A stretch of 64,000 nucleotides of DNA, from NCBI GenBank assembly GCA_002839765.1, contig PGYR01000002.1, positions 84,449 to 148,448 of the forward strand, read 5' to 3'. The number at the start of each line of letters is the position of its first letter. Position 1 is the stretch's first letter. The translations under genes and the position numbers were made by a program. Under the pieces are notes generated by a model. The model was not told where the DNA came from. It ran no database searches and saw only the letters and a program-made list of their open reading frames with translations. Below, in pieces: positions 9,072 through 16,841 of the stretch. Origin of the DNA: Ignavibacteriae bacterium HGW-Ignavibacteriae-4. GTDB lineage: Bacteria > Bacteroidota > Ignavibacteria > Kapaibacteriales > UBA2268.

Positions 9072-10043
9072 ATGAAAAAGCAAGTAAACCTACTGGCAAT
9101 TTTATTACTATTAGTAACTCTACCAATGTACTCAAATGATGATTCTGATAGTAATAATACTAAAGAACGTAGTACTGGTATCGCTTCTCTTATCACACAA
9201 GCATCTGGAGTTGTTAATGTTGGTAACTCTTGCTTCGGTAGACCGGCTGGCACATTCGAAGCTACTGTGATGGATGAGAATGGAAATCCTACAATTGGTG
9301 CATCTTTATTTCTAGTAGGAACAACAAAAGGAGCTTATATCAAAGCAAATGGTGTTGGTACAGTTCCAAATTTGTTTCAGGGTAATTATACTATTAAGAT
9401 CACTTATGCTGGATACAGCCCTATTCTTGATACAGTAAATATTGAATATGGGGATACACTTAGAAAATCTTATAAATTAGATGAATTTGAATGCATTATT
9501 ATGGGTTGTTGTTTTGGATATGAAAGAATAGTTGATGCTTATGAAATCGGCTCTGTTACTACTTTTAATTCTTCTGAGATACAAGGTCGTGGATGGGGTT
9601 CTAACAATTCTATATCTAGACGTACTAAATCAACTAAGTCAATTTATAAAAGTGAACCAGATAACATAGATTCTAATATTAATTCTACTAGCTTTTCAAC
9701 TAATAGCATAACTTTTAATATAAGAGATGATAAAGATAATAAAACTGTAGTTTTAATTGATGGACGAGATGTTTCAAACAGTAAGAATACTACTGATGAA
9801 AATAATATTTCAGATCTTATAAAAGTATACCCAAATCCTACAGATGGTCCATTTACTATAGAGCTAGAAGAAGAATTTGATAATCTTCAGATTATAGATA
9901 TGATCGGAAATATAGTATTAGTAAAAGCGCCAAGAATAGGTGTAAACCAATTTGATTTGAGCGATTTCGCTAATGGCACTTATTTTCTAAAGGTTAGCTA
10001 CAAAGGAGTTTCGAGTGGAATACAAATACAGCTGAAAAGGTAA
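9072..10043 (+). CDS. T9SS-secreted protein with carboxypeptidase-regulatory-like domain
   Basis: The start is the ATG at 9072, placed by a strong Shine-Dalgarno AGGAGG at 9061-9066; the signal peptide is MKKQVNLLAILLLLVTLPMYS. The 323-residue product contains a carboxypeptidase D regulatory-like beta-sandwich (FEATVMDENGNPTIGASLFL ... GNYTIKITYAGYSP), then a Cys-containing segment (CIIMGCCFGYE), a Ser/Asn-rich linker and a C-terminal type A sorting domain (VYPNPTDGPFTIEL ... NGTYFLKVSY). The sorting domain predicts export by the type IX secretion system and attachment to, or release from, the cell surface. The passenger function is unknown. Confidence 0.85.
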   Translation: MKKQVNLLAILLLLVTLPMYSNDDSDSNNTKERSTGIASLITQASGVVNVGNSCFGRPAGTFEATVMDENGNPTIGASLFLVGTTKGAYIKANGVGTVPNLFQGNYTIKITYAGYSPILDTVNIEYGDTLRKSYKLDEFECIIMGCCFGYERIVDAYEIGSVTTFNSSEIQGRGWGSNNSISRRTKSTKSIYKSEPDNIDSNINSTSFSTNSITFNIRDDKDNKTVVLIDGRDVSNSKNTTDENNISDLIKVYPNPTDGPFTIELEEEFDNLQIIDMIGNIVLVKAPRIGVNQFDLSDFANGTYFLKVSYKGVSSGIQIQLKR

Positions 10044-10058
10044 TTTGTGTATCATTAG

Positions 10059-10083
10059 TAAAGTGAAGAGTCTAGTCACTTTA
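10059..10083. terminator. Possible bidirectional hairpin between convergent genes
   Basis: A perfect 8-bp stem, TAAAGTGA (10059-10066) with TCACTTTA (10076-10083), and a 9-base loop lie 16 bp after the T9SS gene and 39 bp before the end of the convergent gene. There is no clear T run, so termination is only suggested. Confidence 0.4.
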
Positions 10084-10121
10084 GGTCGTACTACAAGTGC
10101 GGTTTGATTTGTGGTGTGACT

Positions 10122-10694
10122 TCAATGAGCGAATCGATGATTTCTGTATCTTATCACGTGATTTTTAGAGAGAATTAAATTGGGGATTACTATTATTTCG
10201 TTATTTATATCTATTTTATTAAAACTTAATTCAATCTCATTGATGTAAGTATTATCAACTTCAAATACAAATGAATAATAGTATAAATTATCTTTGCTCA
10301 AATGTTTATTTCCCTTGTAATTAACTTCTCTACCATTAAAATTAATGTTAAAAAACTCTGTTAGATTATTGATATTCAAATCTGATTCGATTCCTATCCA
10401 TATTCTATCTTTTCTTCCTAAATCTAAAAAATCATATAGAGGTATGATAGGTAAATAAGCTAATCCAAAAGTTAATATTTTACCTGATGAAGAAACTGAA
10501 ATTTTGAATTTATAGTCTTTGTTTGGAACTACAAAAAAGGTATTTGTACTTGTCTCATATATATACTCCTGCCATATATCTTTAGATACACCCTCTGTTA
10601 AAAATCTTTGTTTAAGATCAAAACTTGAACAACTGTAAAAAAAGGGGCTCAAAATAATCAGAGCTAATATTCTATATATTTTTACAATTTTAAT
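10122..10694 (-). CDS. Lipoprotein of unknown function, probably started by AUU
   Basis: The frame has no ATG or GTG near its 5' end. A TTG at 10652 would begin in the middle of a hydrophobic signal. Extending upstream in frame to an ATT codon at 10694 gives a complete lipoprotein signal, (M)KIVKIYRILALIILSPFFYSC. That ATT lies 7 bases after GGGAG (minus strand of 10702-10706), a good Shine-Dalgarno. An in-frame stop lies one codon further upstream, so nothing longer is possible. I therefore prefer an AUU start, though a mutated ATG is equally possible. The mature part is a beta-rich, Asn/Ile/Tyr-rich domain that I do not recognise. Confidence 0.6.
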   Translation of the reverse strand: MKIVKIYRILALIILSPFFYSCSSFDLKQRFLTEGVSKDIWQEYIYETSTNTFFVVPNKDYKFKISVSSSGKILTFGLAYLPIIPLYDFLDLGRKDRIWIGIESDLNINNLTEFFNINFNGREVNYKGNKHLSKDNLYYYSFVFEVDNTYINEIELSFNKIDINNEIIVIPNLILSKNHVIRYRNHRFAH

Positions 10695-10815
10695 TTTTCA
10701 ACTCCCATTATTTAAAGTTTGTATATCTTCTAATATACGAATTTCTATTGAATAAGCTATTGGGAAGTTGTAAATAAATCTATAACCAGTAAAATCAAGA
10801 GATTCGGCGAACATA

Positions 10816-10830
10816 ACAAAAATGTTTTGT
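10816..10830. promoter_or_regulatory. Palindrome overlapping the Nramp promoter
   Basis: ACAAAA-ATG-TTTTGT is a perfect 6-3-6 inverted repeat. It covers the -33 element (TTTG at 10826-10829) of the predicted Nramp promoter, the position expected of a repressor operator. A metal-responsive repressor (MntR/Fur-like) is a plausible but unproven ligand. Confidence 0.35.
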
Positions 10831-10856
10831 ATGCCTAACAATTATTATTAAGTTTG
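10826..10856 (+). promoter_or_regulatory. Bacteroidota-type promoter for the Nramp gene
   Basis: TTTG at 10826-10829, exactly 19 bases, then TAAGTTTG at 10849-10856 match the Bacteroidota primary sigma consensus (TTTG, N19, TAnnTTTG). Transcription would begin near 10863, about 30 bases before the ATG at 10893. Confidence 0.65.
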
Positions 10857-10892
10857 TATAATTGAAATTTTACAAGTATCGAATACTTTCTA

Positions 10893-12278
10893 ATGGACGA
10901 AAGACGAACCGTTGAGTTAAGTTCACATCCGAAATTTGGATATAGACTTCTCAAATTTTTAGGGCCTGCATATCTGATTAGCGTCGGTTATATGGATCCG
11001 GGTAATTGGGCAACTGATATAGCCGGTGGAAGCCAATACGGTTATCAGCTTATTTGGGTTCTAGTTCTATCGAATCTAATCGCCCTACTCTTCCAGAGTT
11101 TTTGTGTAAAGTTGGGTATAGTCACACAACTTGATTTGGCTCAACAATGTCGCAAGCATTATGGGAAATACACAAATTTTACTCTCTATATACTCGCCGA
11201 AATAGCAATAGCAGCAACAGATTTGGCAGAAGTACTAGGCATGGCAATTGGTCTAAATCTACTTTTCGGAATCCCACTATTATACGGAATATCTATATCT
11301 GTACTAGATACTTTATTAATTTTGATGTTACAAAAAGCTGGTGCTAGGAAATTCGAGGCATTTATAATAGCGTTAGTAGGAGTAATCGGCATTTGTTTTG
11401 TATTCGAGATGATATATTCTAAACCAGATATTGCTGGTATATTTTCAGGATTGAAGCCGACTATTCCAGATAGCAATGCCCTTTACATAGCAATAGGAAT
11501 TATCGGTGCAACTGTGATGCCTCATAATTTGTACCTTCATAGTGCAATCGTACAATCTCGAAAAATAGGTAGTGATAAAAAGTCCATCAAAGAAGCAATA
11601 AAAGCTAATATAATCGATACTGGAATTGCTCTGAATTTGGCGCTATTCGTGAATGCTGGGATACTTATACTTGCAGCTGCGGCATTCCATAGTAATGGCT
11701 ACTTCCAAGTTTCAGAGATTCAAGAGGCATACAAATACCTCGAGCCATTATTAGGTACTAGTTGGGCAAGAATACTTTTTGCAGTTGCTCTAATTGCCGC
11801 AGGTCAAAGCTCAACTATAACTGGAACAATGGCTGGACAAGTAGTTATGGAAGGTTACTTGAATATCAGATTGAAACCGTGGTTACGCCGTTTGATAACT
11901 AGGCTTCTAGCGGTTATTCCTGCAATTATAGTCATATCAGTATTTGGTGAAGGAATGACAGGTGAATTACTTATACTAAGTCAGGTGATACTTAGTCTTC
12001 AGTTGGGATTTGCAGTGATTCCTCTTCTGCATTTCGTTAGTAATAAAAAGCTAATGGGTGATTTCGTTATTAAGAATCGAACAAAAGTACTTGGTTGGTT
12101 CTTCACTCTTATAATCGTAGCACTGAATCTTAACCTTGTTTTCGAAGAGATGAAAAGCTGGTTATCAAGTGGAGCAAACCTATTCTGGTTTTCAGTAATA
12201 ATCGCATTTATCATCATTATAATTATTTTCTTAGTATATATTGTTTTCAATAAAAACAGACTGTCTGAAGAACATTAA
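10893..12278 (+). CDS. mntH: Nramp-family divalent metal (Mn/Fe) transporter
   Basis: This 461-residue polytopic membrane protein has about 11-12 hydrophobic segments. The two metal-binding motifs of the Nramp/SLC11 family are intact: DPGN in TM1 (residues 35-38) and MPHN in TM6 (209-212, within GATVMPHNLYLHSA). The conserved AAGQSSTITGTMAGQVVMEGYL segment is also present. The canonical motifs predict proton-coupled Mn(II)/Fe(II) uptake across the inner membrane rather than the Mg- or Al-type branches. It is a single-gene unit with its own promoter and a palindromic operator candidate at -33. The gene symbol is by family; substrate preference cannot be read from sequence. Confidence 0.93.
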   Translation: MDERRTVELSSHPKFGYRLLKFLGPAYLISVGYMDPGNWATDIAGGSQYGYQLIWVLVLSNLIALLFQSFCVKLGIVTQLDLAQQCRKHYGKYTNFTLYILAEIAIAATDLAEVLGMAIGLNLLFGIPLLYGISISVLDTLLILMLQKAGARKFEAFIIALVGVIGICFVFEMIYSKPDIAGIFSGLKPTIPDSNALYIAIGIIGATVMPHNLYLHSAIVQSRKIGSDKKSIKEAIKANIIDTGIALNLALFVNAGILILAAAAFHSNGYFQVSEIQEAYKYLEPLLGTSWARILFAVALIAAGQSSTITGTMAGQVVMEGYLNIRLKPWLRRLITRLLAVIPAIIVISVFGEGMTGELLILSQVILSLQLGFAVIPLLHFVSNKKLMGDFVIKNRTKVLGWFFTLIIVALNLNLVFEEMKSWLSSGANLFWFSVIIAFIIIIIIFLVYIVFNKNRLSEEH

Positions 12279-12349
12279 GACATTTGTATAGTAGATTATT
12301 CATATCTCTTAATAAGGATTCTGAACTTTATTTTTAGGTGTCACGTATT

Positions 12350-12388
12350 ATGTCAATACTTTAATAATCATAGGCATATTATTGACAT
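12350..12388 (+). promoter_or_regulatory. Hairpin masking the start codon of the next gene
   Basis: Perfect 9-bp arms, ATGTCAATA (12350-12358) and TATTGACAT (12380-12388), enclose 21 bases. The right arm covers the first two bases of the ATG at 12387. In RNA this would sequester the start codon and the region where a ribosome binding site should be. It could be translational control or a DNA operator. Confidence 0.45.
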
Positions 12389-13556
12389 GAAATCTACTAT
12401 TTTGGTACTTACTTTTACTACTTTACTTTTCTCTGTTTTTCAGCTTAATGCTTTAGAAAGAAGCATAATAATTCCAGAGTTTATCAGATTACCCCAAGAT
12501 AGCGTTGTCGCAGATAAGCTATTGAATTCACTAGAATCATTTCTAAAGCAGAAAGAAGCCCCAAACAACTCGAACACTCTTGTTAATCAGGATTATTTAC
12601 TAGAAACATCTTTATTACTAGATGAAATAAAAGGAATTGAGAAAAGTTCTAAATATAAAGATGATAACTTTTATAAATGTTACTTGAGCAGCTTAGTAAA
12701 GCTTAATGAAAAGCAGTATATAGTACAGTTCTCATATTTGGGAATTAGAGAGTCTAACCCACTACTAAAGGCAACTATCTCTTTAATTGCAACTGAGGTG
12801 GGTAATGAATTTCATTTTCATTCACCACTAAAATTCAACACATCAGCTTGGTCAAAAGCAGAAAAAGGGCTTATGACTATTTTTCATAAACCAAGTTTTG
12901 ACTTATCAATTGCCAAAGATTATGTTGATTATACTAATAAATATGATAGAATATTAGGCGTAGAGGAAAAGCCAACAATTCTATATTGTGCAAGTAATTT
13001 CAATGAAGTTTTGAAGCTAGTAGGAGTCGATTACAAATCAGATTATAGTGGTGTTAATTACAATACAACAATGGCAGTTGAGCGAGACACAACGCTCATT
13101 GTAAATGGTTTACTTGCCTCGGAAGTAATCAAATTCGACCCGCATGACCATTGGCATAGCCGATTGCGAGCAGTGCTTGCTCCCAACGATACTTACAAAC
13201 CAATTGATGAAGGATGTGCGTTCCTATTCGGAGGGAGTTGGGGATATAGTTGGGAAGATATAAAAAGGCGATTTTCTGATTATGTGAAGAATAATAATAA
13301 CCCCGATTGGTTGAAACTATATGAAGATAGATTAGACATAGGTGATGAGCAATACAAGCCATTGAATATGGATTATATAATTAATGCTTTCATAGTAAAA
13401 GAGCTTTACAAAGATGGTGATTTCACTAAAGTAATGAAATTACTAAGTATCGGTAGAAATCAAACTAATGAAAAATATTTCGAAGTATTAGAAGAAACTA
13501 TGGGAATCAATCGAAAGAATTTCAATGAAGAAGTAGGGAAGTTAGTTAAAAACTAA
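12387..13556 (+). CDS. Secreted protein with degenerate peptidase-MA-like (gluzincin) domain
   Basis: This 389-residue product has a Sec signal (MKSTILVLTFTTLLFSVFQLNALE). The C-terminal half resembles peptidase-MA/gluzincin proteins in layout: an HDHWHSRLRAVL segment (about residue 253) at the place of the zinc helix, then CAFLFGGSWGYSWEDIKRRF, and a closing block (YIINAFIVKELYKDGDFTKV ... FEVLEETMGINRKNFNEEVGKLV) like the usual C-terminal helices. There is no HExxH, so it may be non-catalytic. That family link is an inference from layout. Its start codon is buried in a hairpin, and its stop overlaps the convergent gene by 11 bp. Confidence 0.7.
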   Translation: MKSTILVLTFTTLLFSVFQLNALERSIIIPEFIRLPQDSVVADKLLNSLESFLKQKEAPNNSNTLVNQDYLLETSLLLDEIKGIEKSSKYKDDNFYKCYLSSLVKLNEKQYIVQFSYLGIRESNPLLKATISLIATEVGNEFHFHSPLKFNTSAWSKAEKGLMTIFHKPSFDLSIAKDYVDYTNKYDRILGVEEKPTILYCASNFNEVLKLVGVDYKSDYSGVNYNTTMAVERDTTLIVNGLLASEVIKFDPHDHWHSRLRAVLAPNDTYKPIDEGCAFLFGGSWGYSWEDIKRRFSDYVKNNNNPDWLKLYEDRLDIGDEQYKPLNMDYIINAFIVKELYKDGDFTKVMKLLSIGRNQTNEKYFEVLEETMGINRKNFNEEVGKLVKN

Positions 13557-14073
13557 TACTATCTCTTCTACAATACCAAAAAGGATCACAACCAGTAACG
13601 TTACATCCCCCCATTTTAAATGATTGTTCTTCTTCAATTATGGAACCAGAATTATCAGTTGTATCGGTCTTATCATTTTCAAAAACAATCAAACCATAAA
13701 CAATGGGTATTACTTTATCGATTTTCTTACATACTGGGCAAATAGAATCAGACCTGCTATATTGACAATTCGAAACGAAGCTTATTTTCAAGTCTGTAAC
13801 TGAATCACTGTTAACTCTAATGTTATTTAAAGTTGAATCGTCAAAGTAATTTACATGTAGCTTTAAATCATAAACTCCTGCTTCTATATTTTTGATTTCG
13901 AAATTACCAATCGAATCAATATAAGATCCTTTTTTTAAACTTTTGATTTCAATTGTGCCATAACGAACAGGTAGTTTTGAATTAGAGTAATATATTTCCC
14001 CTTTAATTGTACCTGTTGGTATTGCGTTCAGATTCAAAAAAATGAGAAAAAATATGAGTATAGCAAACTTCAT
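13546..14073 (-). CDS. Secreted carboxypeptidase-regulatory-like protein with Cys-rich tail
   Basis: The 175-residue protein begins with a signal peptide (MKFAILIFFLIFLNLNAIP), then one CarboxypepD_reg-like beta-sandwich (GTIKGEIYYSNSKLPVRYGT ... GSYIDSIGNFEIKNIEAGVY). The C-terminal half holds CQYSRSDSICPVCKKIDKVI and later GGCNVTGCDPFWYCRR. That is seven cysteines, two in a CPVC pair, suggesting metal binding or disulfides. It starts 3 bp after a 58-residue small ORF on the same strand, so they probably form an operon. Its 3' end overlaps the convergent gene at 12387-13556. Confidence 0.75.
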   Translation of the reverse strand: MKFAILIFFLIFLNLNAIPTGTIKGEIYYSNSKLPVRYGTIEIKSLKKGSYIDSIGNFEIKNIEAGVYDLKLHVNYFDDSTLNNIRVNSDSVTDLKISFVSNCQYSRSDSICPVCKKIDKVIPIVYGLIVFENDKTDTTDNSGSIIEEEQSFKMGGCNVTGCDPFWYCRRDSISF

Positions 14074-14076
14074 TTA

Positions 14077-14253
14077 TCAATAGCTCTTGTTCTTTTTTTT
14101 TGGTTTTGATCTTAAATCTGGATTTGAATTAAATTCATTGTATTTACTAACTAAATCTTCATTACTAATAGTTCTATTATTTTTAAAGTCATCTTCTGAT
14201 TTTCTTATTCTTACATTCAAATCTAATTTATTTTCACTTGTTTGTAAATCCAT
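14077..14253 (-). CDS. 58-residue charged small protein
   Basis: A short frame from ATG at 14253 to TGA at 14077 encodes MDLQTSENKLDLNVRIRKSE and then an Asp/Asn/Lys-rich helix-like segment ending PKKKNKSY. It has no signal peptide, membrane helix or recognised family. It lies 3 bp upstream of the ATG of the 175-residue secreted protein. The close spacing is the main support for its being coding; the poly-lysine end comes from an A-rich run where a single indel would change the frame. Confidence 0.4.
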   Translation of the reverse strand: MDLQTSENKLDLNVRIRKSEDDFKNNRTISNEDLVSKYNEFNSNPDLRSKPKKKNKSY

Positions 14254-14340
14254 AATCCATTAAGTCCAAATTTTATCGTTATAATTAAGTTTTTAGAGAA
14301 CTGATTCAAATAGCAATTTAAAGAATTTCGTTATAACTCA

Positions 14341-14372
14341 AAAAAAAAGACTGCCTTTATTCAAGGCAGTCT
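14341..14372 (-). terminator. Strong terminator of the flavin reductase/FAH operon
   Basis: On the minus strand a perfect 10-bp stem (AGACTGCCTT at 14348-14357 and AAGGCAGTCT at 14363-14372) with a 5-base loop is followed by eight Ts. It lies 26 bp after the stop codon of the gene at 14398. Confidence 0.9.
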
Positions 14373-14397
14373 CATTTCAAATTTCGTTTGTCTTATT

Positions 14398-15357
14398 CTA
14401 AAAAACATTTCCAGTATAAACAACTGCGTCGAGTGCAAAGTCTATATCTTCGAAGTCGAGTGCTACTTTTGCAACTCGCTCGAAGAATATTTTTCTGCTA
14501 TCGCCTTTCTTATGTAAAGAGAGAGCAATAGTTAGCAGAAACTCATAGTCGCCGAGTCTGGCGTGTCTGTCGAACATTTCTGGCTCCGCATCTATCAGCT
14601 CTATTTGCTCGTATCTTTTTCTAACATCTTCTATAGTGGGTAATTCATGTTGACCTGCGATTTTACCCAAATCATTAGCAGTATAGAAATCAGATTTTTT
14701 TATGTAGTCTGGTAATTTATCATACCCCATACCTAATGTCAATCCCGGCTTTGCTAATTCAAAAAGTGCATCACCGTTCGCACGAGTATAATAGTTACCA
14801 CCGTTTCTTCCGACCAAATCAATTTTGTAAGGATCTATATGCCCATCTGTCATTATATCTTCGCTTATGTGATATTTGATAACTTCACAGATTGCGAAGT
14901 TTCCTGAGCCAGCGCCATCACCCATTTTCACCATATCTATTAGCTTGCACTCCATTTGGAATGGAGATTCTTTAACTCTCTTTGGCTTAACTAAATGTGA
15001 GTCTAATGGAGTAAACCCAGCTTTTACGAACTCATCTATATCTGCATCAAATTCGCTAGATGCTAGGTTCATCTGCTCTACTATATCGAAAGTAACGGCG
15101 TGAACGACACATTCTCCAGTATCTAATAGATTCTGATAAGTGTCTTTAGTAGTATTGTCTCTGCCACGACGAGCAGGAGAGAATGCAATAGTCGGAGGAT
15201 TAGCTCCAAAGGCATTGAAAAAAGAGAAAGGTGCCAAATTATTGACACCATCTTTACTAATTGTAGATACGAAGGCAATTGGTCTAGGGGCAATACCACC
15301 TAATAGGAAGCCGTGCCTTTTTCTAAGTTCTAAATCTTTTGGCTCTACTGAGTACAT
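14398..15357 (-). CDS. Flavin reductase-like (FMN-binding split barrel) protein
   Basis: This is a 319-residue cytoplasmic protein. Residues about 10-200 form the flavin-reductase-like split barrel (GGIAPRPIAFVSTISKDGVN, NLAPFSFFNAFGANPPTIAF, RRGRDNTTKDT, FQMECKLIDM). The C-terminal 110 residues are a helical extension absent from minimal family members. It would reduce or bind FMN, but the physiological substrate is unknown. Its ATG shares one base with the stop of the FAH gene, so the two form an operon. In Bacteroidota this pair is often found with homogentisate (tyrosine/phenylalanine) catabolism genes; those are not in this window, so the pathway is inferred. Confidence 0.88.
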   Translation of the reverse strand: MYSVEPKDLELRKRHGFLLGGIAPRPIAFVSTISKDGVNNLAPFSFFNAFGANPPTIAFSPARRGRDNTTKDTYQNLLDTGECVVHAVTFDIVEQMNLASSEFDADIDEFVKAGFTPLDSHLVKPKRVKESPFQMECKLIDMVKMGDGAGSGNFAICEVIKYHISEDIMTDGHIDPYKIDLVGRNGGNYYTRANGDALFELAKPGLTLGMGYDKLPDYIKKSDFYTANDLGKIAGQHELPTIEDVRKRYEQIELIDAEPEMFDRHARLGDYEFLLTIALSLHKKGDSRKIFFERVAKVALDFEDIDFALDAVVYTGNVF

Positions 15358-16370
15358 TATACTTTTCTCTTTTTAGCTAATATAGAATAGTCATTGTTTG
15401 ACAATACTATTTTATTTTTCAATGTTCCTAGTCCAGTTATTTCTAATGTCATTTCATCGCCATCTTTTAACCAGATAGGTGTGAACTCTTCGCCCTTAGC
15501 TTTAGCCTCGTTCGCCCAAGTTCCATTCAGCTCCAAATAGCAGCCAGTTCCAACTGTACCAGAACCAATAACTTCACCGGGTTGTATTTCTACTCCGTAA
15601 GATACTCTTTCTAGTATCTCTGCGAATGTGTAAGTAATGTCTTTAGTGTTCCCTTGAGAAACTTGTGTCCCATTGTGGAATGCTTTCATTGATAGCTTGT
15701 ATATATTTCCTTTTGGAGTCGAGATTTTATATTCTTCCAACTCATCAGGAGTTACTAACCATGGGCCGATTACTGTTGCGAAATCTTTACCTTTTGCTGG
15801 GCCTAAGTTTAGCTTCATTTCTTCCATTTGTAGTAATCTAGCTGATAGGTCATTCATTATAATATAGCCGAATATATAGTCATCAGCTTCTTCAGCGGTT
15901 ACGTTTTTACCGTATTTACCAACTACTGCAGCTATTTCTAATTCAAAATCTAATTTGTGTAAGTGGTCTAATTCAACAGGAACGTCACCCTCGCCCATTA
16001 CTGCATTGTGATTAGTGAAATAGAAGATTGGGAATTCATCGAATTCTGGAATCATATCTACACCACGGTTCTTACGAGCAGATGCAACGTGCTGTCTGAA
16101 TGCATAACCATCACGACAAGAAGTAGGATGTGGCACAGGAGCTAACATTTTAGCTGGTGTTTCAGCAGTGAAGTCTTTAGCTAATAATTGTTTTTCGATT
16201 TCGCGAGCATTATTAAGCGCTTCGTCACCACCACGCATTAGAGATAGTATATCACTAGGGACAGTAATGCCTAATTGAGAGCCAGATTTTTGCAAATCAG
16301 CTACTTTGCCATTTATGTAAAGGCCTAATCTTTCTTGGTTGTCTGAATTTAAAAACGATACGAATTTCAT
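15357..16370 (-). CDS. Fumarylacetoacetate hydrolase family protein
   Basis: The 337-residue protein has the FAH fold. The acidic metal-binding cluster is visible in LDFELEIAAVVGKYGKNV and the following YIIMNDLSAR; an upstream HNAVMGEGD and the downstream GPAKGKDFATVIGPWLV and GSGTVGTGCYLELNG are typical. Members cleave C-C bonds of acylpyruvate-type substrates; true fumarylacetoacetase acts last in tyrosine breakdown. Coupling to a flavin reductase-like gene, which overlaps it by one base, supports an aromatic or amino-acid catabolic role. The exact substrate cannot be read off. Confidence 0.9.
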   Translation of the reverse strand: MKFVSFLNSDNQERLGLYINGKVADLQKSGSQLGITVPSDILSLMRGGDEALNNAREIEKQLLAKDFTAETPAKMLAPVPHPTSCRDGYAFRQHVASARKNRGVDMIPEFDEFPIFYFTNHNAVMGEGDVPVELDHLHKLDFELEIAAVVGKYGKNVTAEEADDYIFGYIIMNDLSARLLQMEEMKLNLGPAKGKDFATVIGPWLVTPDELEEYKISTPKGNIYKLSMKAFHNGTQVSQGNTKDITYTFAEILERVSYGVEIQPGEVIGSGTVGTGCYLELNGTWANEAKAKGEEFTPIWLKDGDEMTLEITGLGTLKNKIVLSNNDYSILAKKRKV

Positions 16371-16483
16371 ATTTATTCTTATTAGTTTATTAATTAAAAA
16401 GAGTAATACGAATTTACCAATAAATGATTGGAAAATAAAGAATGTTGAGTTTTATAATTGATATAGTAAGTAGAAGTAATGAT

Positions 16484-16732
16484 TTAGATAGTAATATCTA
16501 AGTAACCATTTTTAAGCTGCTTTTGTGCAGTTTCTTTGTTAGAGAGTTGAGTTTGGTTAAGCGAAGTAATAGAAACAACCTCTTTCTGAAGACCTTTTGA
16601 GCCCTCTCTAGCTTCCGTTTTTGGAGCTTCGACTACGGCTTTTTCTTCAGGTTTTGGTGCATTGCTATTCGCTCTCTCATTTGGCAATGGAGTTGAATAG
16701 TAATTATCTTGTATGTTATTACCTATTTGCAT
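16484..16732 (-). CDS. Small hydrophilic protein of unknown function
   Basis: An 82-residue frame starts MQIGNNIQDNYYSTPLPNER and continues with a Pro/Glu/Lys/Ala-rich, probably disordered segment (PKPEEKAVVEAPKTE), ending TAQKQLKNGYLDITI. There is no signal peptide or membrane segment. It lies 113 bp upstream of the FAH gene on the same strand and diverges from prfA. Composition is more protein-like than the shadow frames here, but I recognise no family and cannot exclude a spurious ORF. Confidence 0.45.
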   Translation of the reverse strand: MQIGNNIQDNYYSTPLPNERANSNAPKPEEKAVVEAPKTEAREGSKGLQKEVVSITSLNQTQLSNKETAQKQLKNGYLDITI

Positions 16733-16785
16733 AATTCTAAACTAATAATTAAATACATAATATCCAAATGATTAGATGTTTTTTA

Positions 16786-16815
16786 TTGAAACGATGCTAA
16801 TTATATTTAATTTTG
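16786..16815 (+). promoter_or_regulatory. Bacteroidota-type promoter for prfA
   Basis: TTG at 16786-16788, 19 bases, then TAATTTTG at 16808-16815 fit the TTTG-N19-TAnnTTTG consensus. The start site would be near 16822, 20 bases upstream of the prfA ATG. Confidence 0.6.
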
Positions 16816-16841
16816 TAAAAGAAATATAAAACGGAAATATA

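Noticed and set aside
10652..10652. TTG start of the lipoprotein at 10122
   Set aside because: It cuts the hydrophobic signal in half; the in-frame ATT with a Shine-Dalgarno fits better.
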